From assembly GCA_964393615.1 (NCBI GenBank), contig CAYMUR010000026.1, positions 1 through 53,763 on the forward strand: a stretch of DNA of 53,763 nucleotides, read 5' to 3'. The stretch is from CAYMUR01 sp964393615. Its GTDB lineage: Bacteria > Planctomycetota > Planctomycetia > Pirellulales > Pirellulaceae. Under the pieces are notes generated by a model that was not told the origin of the DNA, made no database searches, and saw only the letters and a program-made list of their open reading frames with translations. Of the stretch, positions 34,454-43,469 are shown piece after piece (within the stretch, counting starts at the first letter, position 1; each line of letters starts with the position of its first letter). The position numbers and the translations under genes are program-made.

Positions 34454-37400
34454 CTAGGGGGCTTTTTTCTGCAGCGTCGTCATGTACTCAACAACGTCAA
34501 CCAGTTGTTGCTTGGTCATACTCCGTTCCAGCCCGGCAGGCATAAGCGAGATGGGCAATTTCTTTATCTCCTCAATTTGTTCACGTAAAATCTTACGTTC
34601 GATCGCATCGGCAGTCTTGATGCTGATAGCGGCATCTGTTTCATTCGTCAACAGACCATTAATGACACTGCCATCTTCCAGAAAGACAGAATACTGTTCA
34701 AAGCCATGACTGATTCCGGCATTCGGGTCTAGAATGGAAATATAGAAAGCTTTCATTGACAATTTGCTACCGATTTCCGACAACTGCGGTCCTACTGCTT
34801 TGCCCTGGTCGTTAACTTGGTGGCACTTGGAACAAGTGCCCACCGTATGAAAAACCTCTTTACCACGATCGGCATCTCCTGGCAGTTTAACGAGCTCCGC
34901 AAGGGGCGGCAGGGACACACGATCAGCCGTCTGGGGCAAACTTAAATACTTGGACGCGGCAGCTTGGACTTCACTTTCCTGCGCTGCCAAAAGAATATTG
35001 GCAACGGTAAACTTGAGCTCATCAGCCAGTTCCTGCGATTTTACGAGTGCGAGCATTTTTTTTCGGCCCAGCAGTTGGTGACCCAGTGCGGTGCAGGCGG
35101 CCTGTCGGACTGCCAAAGTCCGCTGGGACTGCTGGACAATCATTAGCAAGCGTTCGACGATCGAAGCATCTTGTAAATGCCCAAGCACGGTCACTGCGGC
35201 AACACTCACAACGGGATCCTCCGCTTCAACCTGCTCCCACAGCAAAGTTATGTCACCAAACTTTTTCAGCAGTTGGGCGGCACGCACACCACTCGTTTCG
35301 TCCGGTTGGCTTAACGCCAATTCCAAAAGCTTGTCATTCAGTTCGCGAAGCTGATATTTCGCGGCCAAATCCCAGAACCGAAAGCTTCCTACTTCACGCC
35401 GCATTTGACGGATAACAGCTGCTTTCACATGGGCCACATCACCAAGTGGAAATTCTGGCAGACGACTCAACGCCTCAGCAACTGCTGCTTCACGTTTCTC
35501 GAGTGGAAGGCTCGCATTCCCATCGCCCTTGTCAAGCGAAAGAGAAGTAACGAGAAAGTGCAGAGCATTTTCTTTTTGTTGACCATCGTGAAAATCAAAC
35601 GCACGAAAATATTTCTGCCTTTCGTATTGAGAAATACTCGGGTTGGCAATTAACTCGGCCAACAAGGCTGGACTACGTTGTGATCGAATCCGCCAAACAA
35701 TTTGCCGCCCGGCAGCATTGTTCCAGCCGTCACCAACTTCGGCCAGCCAAGCGTTGAGACACGCATCTGGCTTGTCAGTTGCACCAATCCCTAGAGCTTC
35801 GAGATACCAACGGTCAGTCGCATCGTGTTGCAAAGCGAGTTTCGCCCACAACGCAGCCGCCTGGTGAGCTGGACAAAGACGCAACGCAATCGCACATTCA
35901 CGACGTACGGCTGGCGAAGGGTCATCGCTCAGCTTTTCCATGAGTTTCATCAAATCCTGATTGAAACATCTCGCCATCCGGATGGACATCACCCGTAGCT
36001 CCACTGCCTCATCTGCAACCGCTAACCAGACCGCCTCGTGTTCCCATCCGGGACACTGACCCAACGTCCACAGGGCCCTCGCACGAAAACGCGGATTTTC
36101 GTGCCTCGCCAATTGCTTTAGCGACTTCACCGCTCGTTTTCCCATTGCACGCAAAGCGATACTGGCGACAACACGCGCAGCATTATTGGGACTCTGCAAC
36201 GCCTCAATCGCTCCGTCCACCGTTTGATAATCATAATCGGGTGTACGATAGGTGTTGTTTCCCCTAGGAGCCAACCGGTACAACCTGCCCCGACCTGCAT
36301 CTCCCATTTGGTGCCCACCTACCGCCGAGTCGTACCAATCCGCAATGATTAACGACCCGTCCGGTGCAACAGAAACATCGGATGGCCGGTACCATGAATT
36401 GTTTCGACCACTCACCAAGTCAACGATACTGGCACGATAACCGGCTCCCTGACTGGTCACCGGATAAGCCCGGCAAACAGCCGGTCCAGCACCCGCGTCA
36501 CAATGAATAATTTGACCTTGAAACATTGGGCCCAACAAATCGCCTTCGTAAACCGTTATCCCCGTAGGCGAACCGGCTCCCGTGTGCAACAGATTCGGTA
36601 CAACGCCAGGATCGTTTTGGTGCCAATGTCGGTACACCGTCTCATTGTGCCAACCAGTCCGTTCGACCTTCCATGCCGCTCCTGTCCGTTCATCACAAAA
36701 TCCATAGTTGCCAAACTCCATGACAAAATTAATCCGCACACTTCGATTGCCATCATCATCGTTGTCGCTCTGCCAGATATTTCCAAAACTGTCAACGGTC
36801 ACCTCCCAGTTGTTCCGGAAATTCCAGCCGAGTGTTTCGACTTGGCTACCGTCCGGAAGACAGCGAAACACCATACCTTGCTGATAGGGCTGTCGGTGAC
36901 TGGCAACCTGGTTCCCTGCCGAATCAACGACAGGCTGCCCTGTTTTATCCATCAACTGGCCCGCCCTATTGCCAAAGTTAAAGTACAGCCTGCTATCGGG
37001 CCCATACACCACCGCATGAATCCCATGGTCATGCTGCACACCTGAGATTCCTGTGAACAAATTTTCCTGCTGGTCCGCCCGATCATCACCGTCGACATCC
37101 GTGAACACGACAACACGATCGCCGACAGAAACAATTACTTGATTTCCTCTGCCCGATGGAGTGCCAATCACACAAATCCCATGGGGCGAATCGATATCGG
37201 ATCCTTGGTAAAACACTTGGGTAGTATCGGCCTGACCGTCACCATCCGTGTCTTCCAAAATGAGAATCCGATCACCTGCAGCTCGGTTTCGTTTTCGATA
37301 GTTGAGCACTTCGCAAACCCAAACACGACCACGATGATCAATGTCAATATTGGAGGGACTCATCAACATGGGCTCGGCGGCAAACAACTTCAACTCGAAA

Positions 37401-37531
37401 TCGGCATGAACGTCAAGTTGCTGCAAAGCATTTTCAACAGCATGCGGGTCTTCGGCGCCACTTGAAAATTTCAAATTTCCGATAACAAAAACGGCTATTC
37501 CGACAGAGACAAAGAAAACATTTCTGGACAT
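34454..37531 (-). CDS. PVC-type cytochrome/propeller protein with HEAT repeats
   Basis: A 1025-residue exported protein from ATG 37531 (signal NVFFVSVGIAVFVIGNLKFSSGAE). The N-terminal part (about 35-430) is a membrane-bound-dehydrogenase-type propeller (TIGR02604-like), with MSPSNIDIDHRGRVWVCEV, LILEDTDGDGQADT and a DVSVAPDGSLIIADWYD block. The middle (about 430-860) has HEAT-like helical repeats. The C-terminal c-type heme domain has CSKCH at 900-904 and an NPNxxI-like DPNAGISHGFEQY region (TIGR02603-like). Such proteins are abundant in planctomycetes; the substrate is unknown. Divergent from the PSD1/DUF1501 genes. Confidence 0.9.
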   Translation of the reverse strand: MSRNVFFVSVGIAVFVIGNLKFSSGAEDPHAVENALQQLDVHADFELKLFAAEPMLMSPSNIDIDHRGRVWVCEVLNYRKRNRAAGDRILILEDTDGDGQADTTQVFYQGSDIDSPHGICVIGTPSGRGNQVIVSVGDRVVVFTDVDGDDRADQQENLFTGISGVQHDHGIHAVVYGPDSRLYFNFGNRAGQLMDKTGQPVVDSAGNQVASHRQPYQQGMVFRCLPDGSQVETLGWNFRNNWEVTVDSFGNIWQSDNDDDGNRSVRINFVMEFGNYGFCDERTGAAWKVERTGWHNETVYRHWHQNDPGVVPNLLHTGAGSPTGITVYEGDLLGPMFQGQIIHCDAGAGPAVCRAYPVTSQGAGYRASIVDLVSGRNNSWYRPSDVSVAPDGSLIIADWYDSAVGGHQMGDAGRGRLYRLAPRGNNTYRTPDYDYQTVDGAIEALQSPNNAARVVASIALRAMGKRAVKSLKQLARHENPRFRARALWTLGQCPGWEHEAVWLAVADEAVELRVMSIRMARCFNQDLMKLMEKLSDDPSPAVRRECAIALRLCPAHQAAALWAKLALQHDATDRWYLEALGIGATDKPDACLNAWLAEVGDGWNNAAGRQIVWRIRSQRSPALLAELIANPSISQYERQKYFRAFDFHDGQQKENALHFLVTSLSLDKGDGNASLPLEKREAAVAEALSRLPEFPLGDVAHVKAAVIRQMRREVGSFRFWDLAAKYQLRELNDKLLELALSQPDETSGVRAAQLLKKFGDITLLWEQVEAEDPVVSVAAVTVLGHLQDASIVERLLMIVQQSQRTLAVRQAACTALGHQLLGRKKMLALVKSQELADELKFTVANILLAAQESEVQAAASKYLSLPQTADRVSLPPLAELVKLPGDADRGKEVFHTVGTCSKCHQVNDQGKAVGPQLSEIGSKLSMKAFYISILDPNAGISHGFEQYSVFLEDGSVINGLLTNETDAAISIKTADAIERKILREQIEEIKKLPISLMPAGLERSMTKQQLVDVVEYMTTLQKKAP

Positions 37532-38004
37532 GAGAAAGCACCATTTTGGGAGATGGTTCCTGAGGCATGAAAGTACGCCAGTCTGAAAGTCTAATCTAGA
37601 ATAACAAATTTTTTTAGGTTCCACCACGCAGAACGTTGCAAAATTGAATTCGGTGAACCTGTATCCCCCCCCCAAAAAAAAATCGGAAACTTGCCTACAG
37701 CTCATTGGTACGGACCATCTTTGCATTTCACGTGTTTTCAGAGTCTACCCATGAGAATCCCGCTGCCAAGTTTTTCAATTCGGGCTGAGACCGTCATCGC
37801 ACAAAAGCTGAAACATGCAGTGGCTAACACGACCTCGGGATGCATACACCGTGGTCCTGATGGTTGTCCCTTTTTTATTCACTATAAACTTCACAGCACC
37901 CGCAACTCGCAACATGATATTGGCCATCCTATCTTGACAGTCGCATCCGTGTCAGGTACAAGTAAATAGGTTCTCAATAGGGTTAGTTTGGACGGTGCGA
38001 ATCG
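37532..38004. promoter_or_regulatory. Divergent intergenic region with C9/A9 tract
   Basis: A 473-base region between divergent genes, so it must carry promoters for both. It contains nine C followed by nine A (37665-37682), a hard-to-sequence and slip-prone tract. No specific promoter motif was readable. Confidence 0.35.
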
Positions 38005-40227
38005 ATGCAGAGGTTACACCAGCTTACATGCTCCATACGGCAGATAACGTTGGTCGGTCTTTGGACAGCGGTCACTTGTGGAGTTGCCACTCTGTCAGCG
38101 GAGACATCTCCAGACAACGTCGTAACCGACAACGTCGTAACCGACAACGTCGTAACCGATGACAACGTCGTAACCGATGACAACGTCGTAACCGATGATT
38201 CAGCTCGGTCGTCCCATTGGGCATTTCTTTCACCTGCCAAACCAGCATTACCATCCGTCCGTGAAACACCATGGTGCCATTCGCACATTGATCGGTTTAT
38301 TCTGGCAGAAATCGAGCGGCAACAAATTACTGTAGCGCCTCAAACCGATCGACATACGTTGATCCGTCGTTTGACATTCGATTTAATCGGACTCCCTCCT
38401 CGCATCTCAGTAGTCCACCAGTTTCTGGCAGACTCCTCGCCAGATGCCAAATCAAAACTAGTCGACCGCTTACTGGCCTCACCTCATTACGGCGAACGCT
38501 GGGGACGCCATTGGCTGGACGTTGTCCGGTACGCCGATTCAAACGGACTGGACGAAAATGTCGCTTATGGCAATGCCTGGCGGTATCGGGATTATGTCAT
38601 TCGTGCCTGGAACAGTGACAAACCTTACAACACGTTTTTGACGGAACAGTTAGCGGGGGATCTGCTGCCTGCCAACGAAAATATTGACGAGCTCCACGAA
38701 CGTCTGATCGCCACCGGTTTTCTTTCATTAGGCCCCAAAGTATTAGCAGAAGCCGACTCGAAAAAAATGCAAATGGACATCGTGGATGAGCAAATTGATA
38801 CCCTAGGCCGCGCACTGCTAGGAATGACACTGGGCTGCGCCCGCTGCCACGATCACAAGTTTGACCCGTTCTCAACGCAAGACTATTACGGTCTCGCCGG
38901 TATTTTCAGTAGTACCCAGACAATGGACAACTTCGCCATCATCGCGAAGTGGCACGAAAATACTATCGCCACTCCCGAGCAGCAACAACGTGCCGATCAG
39001 CATGCTGCACTTATCGACAAGGTGAAAAAGCAAATTAGCGAGGTAACAGACCAGGCAAAAGAAACAGTCCAATCAGAGGCCACTGCTGACACAACGTTGC
39101 CCGATGACCTGGAGCCATTGTTTACGGACGAAACAAAAACAAAATTAAAACAGTTGCGTGACGAATTAGAACAGTTAGAGGCCAGTACACCAATCCTACC
39201 CTCCGCCATGGGCGTCAACGACGGAGAGATTATCGATGAGGCTGTCCGTCTGCGTGGTGATCCACTGCAACAGGGAGAAATCGTTCCCCGAAAACTCCCT
39301 GATATTTTTGTGAACGCTCATCAGCCGACTTTCGCTTCCCAGGGAAGTGGGCGATTGGAACTTGCCAGCTGGCTTGTCAGTCAGGAACACCCGTTAACCG
39401 CAAGGGTGATGGTCAACCGCCTTTGGCGATGGCATTTTGGCCGGGGCCTGGTTGGCACGCCCGACAATTTCGGGCGACTTGGCGAGCGACCCGTAAATGA
39501 AAATCTTCTGGACTGGCTGGCCCGGCAATTCCCTGCCGACAATTGGTCTATCAAACGTATGCAACGCCGCTTAGTACTTAGCAGCACTTACTGTTTGAGC
39601 AGCCGTCCAATGCCGAAATCGGTGGTGGTGGATCCAAACAACTACTTGCATTGGCGTACGAACGTACGGCGGCTGGAAGCGGAACCGTTACGGGATGCAA
39701 TCTTGGCTGTCAGTAATCAACTGGACACGAATATGGGCGGGTCACTGTTGCACGTCAAAAACCGCGAGTTTCTTTTCAACCATACGTCCAAAGACGGAAC
39801 GAAATATGATAGCCACCGTCGTTCCATTTATCTGCCAGTGGTGCGTAATCACCTGTTCGACGTGTTTTCGTTGTTTGACTATTCCGATGCCAGTGTACCC
39901 AACGGTGATCGTCCTACCTCGACGATAGCCCCCCAAGCATTGTTCATGATGAATAGTGACTTGTTACTGGCAGCTTGTACTTCCTTGGCGACAGAAACCT
40001 TGACCGATGAAATCAGCCAAGACCGACAGCGAATCCAGCAGCTTTATGAGCAAATTTTAAGGCGATCGGCAACCGAAGACGAAATCCATCAAGCCGAGCA
40101 GTTCCTACAGCAATTCACCCAGATAGCGGAAGCAGATGCGGACGATAGGAACCAGGTAAGAACTGACTGCTGGTCGGCGTTCTGTCATATCCTACTCGCA
40201 TCCAATGAGTTTGTGTATTTACGCTGA
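38005..40227 (+). CDS. DUF1549/DUF1553 (PSD1) planctomycete protein
   Basis: A 740-residue exported protein (signal ITLVGLWTAVTCGVATLSAE). After a repeat-rich linker (residues 36-66), DUF1549 starts at HIDRFILAEIERQ and runs through RRLTFDLIGLPP, SPHYGERWGRHWLDVVRYADS and a CxxCH motif GCARCHDHKFDPF (Cys278-Cys281-His282). DUF1553 covers roughly 440-710 (HPLTARVMVNRLWRWHFGRG, and SSTYCLSSRP). The N-terminal cytochrome domain found in many relatives is absent. It is followed by a DUF1501 gene across an assembly gap, the usual partner. Function of the pair is unknown. Confidence 0.92.
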   Translation: MQRLHQLTCSIRQITLVGLWTAVTCGVATLSAETSPDNVVTDNVVTDNVVTDDNVVTDDNVVTDDSARSSHWAFLSPAKPALPSVRETPWCHSHIDRFILAEIERQQITVAPQTDRHTLIRRLTFDLIGLPPRISVVHQFLADSSPDAKSKLVDRLLASPHYGERWGRHWLDVVRYADSNGLDENVAYGNAWRYRDYVIRAWNSDKPYNTFLTEQLAGDLLPANENIDELHERLIATGFLSLGPKVLAEADSKKMQMDIVDEQIDTLGRALLGMTLGCARCHDHKFDPFSTQDYYGLAGIFSSTQTMDNFAIIAKWHENTIATPEQQQRADQHAALIDKVKKQISEVTDQAKETVQSEATADTTLPDDLEPLFTDETKTKLKQLRDELEQLEASTPILPSAMGVNDGEIIDEAVRLRGDPLQQGEIVPRKLPDIFVNAHQPTFASQGSGRLELASWLVSQEHPLTARVMVNRLWRWHFGRGLVGTPDNFGRLGERPVNENLLDWLARQFPADNWSIKRMQRRLVLSSTYCLSSRPMPKSVVVDPNNYLHWRTNVRRLEAEPLRDAILAVSNQLDTNMGGSLLHVKNREFLFNHTSKDGTKYDSHRRSIYLPVVRNHLFDVFSLFDYSDASVPNGDRPTSTIAPQALFMMNSDLLLAACTSLATETLTDEISQDRQRIQQLYEQILRRSATEDEIHQAEQFLQQFTQIAEADADDRNQVRTDCWSAFCHILLASNEFVYLR
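38113..38196. repeat. In-frame minisatellite, five units
   Basis: Five copies of GACAACGTCGTAACC, the last two each preceded by GAT (units at 38113, 38128, 38143, 38158 and 38176). They encode DNVVT, DNVVT, DNVVT, DDNVVT, DDNVVT, directly after the signal peptide of the PSD1 protein. Unit length is a multiple of three throughout, so copy-number change keeps the frame. Confidence 0.95.
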
Positions 40228-40295
40228 ACACCAGCAAAACAACACCAGCAAAACAACACCAGCAAAACAACACCAGCAAAACAACACCAGCAAAA
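40228..40295. repeat. 14-bp tandem repeat at the edge of an assembly gap
   Basis: Almost five copies of ACACCAGCAAAACA start one base after the PSD1 stop codon and run up to the N block, so the full repeat length is unknown. Confidence 0.95.
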
Positions 40296-40395
40296 NNNNN
40301 NNNNNNNNNNNNNNNNNNNNNNNNNNNNNNNNNNNNNNNNNNNNNNNNNNNNNNNNNNNNNNNNNNNNNNNNNNNNNNNNNNNNNNNNNNNNNNN
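40296..40395. other. Assembly gap (100 N)
   Basis: Exactly 100 unknown bases, the usual placeholder for a gap of unknown size. The bases after it (40396-40462) do not repeat the unit. The gap separates PSD1 from the DUF1501 gene. Confidence 0.98.
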
Positions 40396-40495
40396 CACTG
40401 TTTAATGGTGTCCCATTCAAAGGCGAAAGCACACTTAACTCCATGACGATGCCGATCAGTTCATGACCCCACCAATTCCAACCATGCCCCACGCC

Positions 40496-41956
40496 ATGAG
40501 CAATTTGGTTTTACCCCCGACACAAAATCGCCGGCAGCTATTAAAAGAGAGCGCCGTAGGTTTTGGTTATCTGGCACTGACGGCGTTACTCCAAGAAAAC
40601 CAACCGGCACACGGAAACGATACCAGTTCAAACCAAATTTCTGCCGGACTACATTCGGCAGTCAATCCGCTGGCCGTACGGCAACCACATCGAACACCTC
40701 ACGCCAAACGCGTAATTTTCCTGTTCATGAAAGGTGGCCCGTCCCATGTCGACACGTTCGACTACAAACCCAAGTTGCAACGTGACGACGGCAAAGAACT
40801 CCCATTTCCAAAGCCACGTGTCCAGTTTGCGGCTACTGGTAACTTGCTGGCATCGCCTTGGAAATTCAAGCAGTACGGGGAAAACGGAATCTGGATTTCC
40901 GAGTTATTCCCCCACGTCGCCGAGTGTGTTGACGAACTTTGTATCCTGAACTCGCTGCATGGTACGAATGCGGCCCATGGCGGTGCGTTGCTGAAACTTC
41001 ATACTGGAAGTGACAATTTCGTCCGTCCCAGCATGGGCAGCTGGATTACGTACGGCCTGGGAAGCGAAAACATGAACTTGCCTGGGTTCGTCACGATCTG
41101 CCCCACTCTCGCCCACGGAGGAGTGAAGAATTGGGGTGCCGCATTTCTGCCTGCATATTGCCAAGGTGTTCCCCTGGGAGTTGCTAGTCAGCCGTCGTCA
41201 ACAGCCAATGTCAAATACATAGAAAACCCTCGCTGGTCGCAACAAAAACAAAAATTACAATTGGACATGTTGTCACGACTCAATCAAAACCATTTAGCAG
41301 ATACAGGCCCAAATCAAGGACTGGAAGCTCGGATTCATTCTTTCGAATTGGCTTTTCGGATGCAAACCGAAGTTCCAGAGGTACAAAACTTAGCGGACGA
41401 ATCAGAAGCCACGTTAAACCTATACGGACTCGATAATCCTGTCACCGAAGATTTTGGTCGCCAATGCTTGTTGGCGCGACGTTATGCGGAACGTGGCGTA
41501 CGATTCATCCAGGTCACGCACAGTGACACCCAGGTCCAATGGGATCAACATGGTGGTTTGAAGGACGGACATACGAAGAATGCACTGGAAGTGGACCGAC
41601 CGATTGCCGGATTGCTGCGCGATCTGAAAACACGAGGGTTGCTCGACGATACTCTTGTCATCTGGGGCGGTGAATTTGGACGAACACCGGTAGCACAAAG
41701 TGGCAACGGGCGCGATCACAATCCAGAAGGCTTTACGATGTGGCTGGCAGGTGGTGGTGTGCGTGGTGGCATACAATACGGAGCAACCGACGAATATGGC
41801 TATTTTGCGGTCGACAAAAAGATGCACATTCATGACCTGCATGCTACTCTACTCTACCTGCTCGGCATCGATCACGAGCAATTGACCTATCGCTACGCAG
41901 GTCGTGACTTTCGTCTCACCGATGTGTATGGCGACATCCATCGGGAAATCGTATAG
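40496..41956 (+). CDS. DUF1501 domain protein with Tat-type signal
   Basis: A 486-residue protein from ATG 40496 (MSNLVLPPTQNRRQLLKESAVGFGYLALTALL); ATG 40463 would add 11 residues. The twin-arginine text RRQLLK before a hydrophobic stretch suggests Tat export. DUF1501 is an alkaline-phosphatase/sulfatase-like fold; visible family text is VIFLFMKGGPSHVDTFDYKPKL, the MGSWITYGLGSEN block and the IWGGEFGRTPVAQSGNGRDHNPEGFTMW metal-site region. Paired with PSD1 upstream as in many planctomycetes. Substrate unknown. Confidence 0.93.
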   Translation: MSNLVLPPTQNRRQLLKESAVGFGYLALTALLQENQPAHGNDTSSNQISAGLHSAVNPLAVRQPHRTPHAKRVIFLFMKGGPSHVDTFDYKPKLQRDDGKELPFPKPRVQFAATGNLLASPWKFKQYGENGIWISELFPHVAECVDELCILNSLHGTNAAHGGALLKLHTGSDNFVRPSMGSWITYGLGSENMNLPGFVTICPTLAHGGVKNWGAAFLPAYCQGVPLGVASQPSSTANVKYIENPRWSQQKQKLQLDMLSRLNQNHLADTGPNQGLEARIHSFELAFRMQTEVPEVQNLADESEATLNLYGLDNPVTEDFGRQCLLARRYAERGVRFIQVTHSDTQVQWDQHGGLKDGHTKNALEVDRPIAGLLRDLKTRGLLDDTLVIWGGEFGRTPVAQSGNGRDHNPEGFTMWLAGGGVRGGIQYGATDEYGYFAVDKKMHIHDLHATLLYLLGIDHEQLTYRYAGRDFRLTDVYGDIHREIV

Positions 41957-42177
41957 CAGCCCATCCAGACGCTTTGCATGGCTCGCTAACAGATTTTGAT
42001 CGTCACCAGCTACCAGCGCAAATCGCTGACACTGACAAGCGTTGCCCGTGGGCCGGCTCAGCAAGTCAACACAGTGTTTCCTGCACGTCCATTGCGTTGA
42101 TTGCGATAATCTGCAGAAACTTAATCTCACTAAAAAGTTCTTGTACGTCAAACGACTATTGATTCAGGAGACAATGA

Positions 42178-43320
42178 CTATTCCGCCGCCGTTGTTTCCG
42201 GGCTGACCCGTGACTTGGCAGTCAACTGACGTACAATTTCCGTGGGATCACCTGTCTCCTCCAGGATACTTCTCTGTCGTGCTGCCCAACCCGCTGTGTC
42301 GGCAAGTACCTGGGTCTGACTAAGATATTCGTAACAGTCTAAATCTCGCGCAATGGGGCGTAGTTTGGAAATAAGATGTTCGACAATGTGGCTTATCGGC
42401 TGGGCTTCATAGGTATAGGAGTTAACCAGGTGAGCCCGGTTGCCAAAACGACAAGCACGCCATTTGTTCTGGCGAACCATAATCGGATGACAATCATGCT
42501 GATAAGTGCCCCCATCGATCTCATCCGACAGGTATTTTACCAGGCATTGGATCAATGCCGCGACGGAAAGCACGTCGCCCAAATTGCCAGGCATGTCACA
42601 AACCCGGACTTCCACTGTGCCAAAACCATGGTGCGGCCGTACATCCCACCAGATTTCACGGATCGTGTTGATGAACCCCGTTTCTTCCATATGATTGACA
42701 AGCCAAACGTATTCGCTCCAATTCCGCATCAAGGTGGGCAACCCGGCAGTCGGCAGCCCTTCCATGATTTTGGAACGATGTGAATCAAGCCCCGTATCAC
42801 GCTGTTCCCAGAATGGACTGTTTCCCGTCAGTGCTAACAGGGTCGGCAAATGCTGCATGATACGATCACAGATCATGACCGCCTTGTCCCCAGAATCAAC
42901 TCCCACATGAACATGCAAACCAAAAGTTACAAGGCGACGAGCCATTTCTTGTAACAAATTAACAAGATTGGCATATCGTTCGTTTGGCGTAACCGACTGG
43001 TTGCGCCAAAGAGAAAACGGATGAGTACCCCCCCACCACAATCGCAACCCTACTTGGTCACAAATTTGTTCGAGGCACACAATTTTGGCAGACAAGTCAT
43101 CAGCGGCATCCGACACTGTCTTACAGATACCGGTATTGATTTCCACACAACACTGCATCAATTCCGGTTTGTAGGTTGCTGCTAAATTACCTTCACCCAC
43201 CTGTTCCAGGATTGTTTGAATGGAACTCGACAAAGCCATCGTTTGGGCATCCACCAGCCCCAATTCCAGTTCAATCCCCAACGTCGGCTCACGGTTTGAG
43301 CGGAATTCCAATTTCCCCAC
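42178..43320 (-). CDS. YbdK-type carboxylate-amine ligase (GCS2 family)
   Basis: A 380-residue GCS2-family enzyme. It starts near the catalytic N-terminal GIELELGLVDAQTM and has the KPELMQCCVEINTGIC glutamate/metal region and LRLWWGGTHPFSLW. It also has FGLHVHVGVDSGDKAVMICDRIM and the FGTVEVRVCDMPG block. YbdK relatives ligate a glutamate-like carboxylate to an amine (weak glutamate-cysteine ligase activity in E. coli); the natural substrate here is unknown. It is a lone gene between DUF1501 and a PQQ-like propeller gene, all with long spacers. Confidence 0.9.
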   Translation of the reverse strand: MGKLEFRSNREPTLGIELELGLVDAQTMALSSSIQTILEQVGEGNLAATYKPELMQCCVEINTGICKTVSDAADDLSAKIVCLEQICDQVGLRLWWGGTHPFSLWRNQSVTPNERYANLVNLLQEMARRLVTFGLHVHVGVDSGDKAVMICDRIMQHLPTLLALTGNSPFWEQRDTGLDSHRSKIMEGLPTAGLPTLMRNWSEYVWLVNHMEETGFINTIREIWWDVRPHHGFGTVEVRVCDMPGNLGDVLSVAALIQCLVKYLSDEIDGGTYQHDCHPIMVRQNKWRACRFGNRAHLVNSYTYEAQPISHIVEHLISKLRPIARDLDCYEYLSQTQVLADTAGWAARQRSILEETGDPTEIVRQLTAKSRVSPETTAAE

Positions 43321-43469
43321 GGCGCTGGCCTCCGTTCGTTTTAGTCGATTCCTTTTCCGCTATCACCAACAATTTACCGCACGCTGATGGTACCCTGGAA
43401 TCCACCATCGCTAACCTCTCCCAAACTCCAAATGCAGCGCATCCTGTGTTTCCCAATCACTTTAACCGA

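Noticed and set aside
38113..40295. Repeat arrays as CRISPR
   Set aside because: Units are contiguous 14-18-base tandem repeats without spacers, one of them coding in frame.
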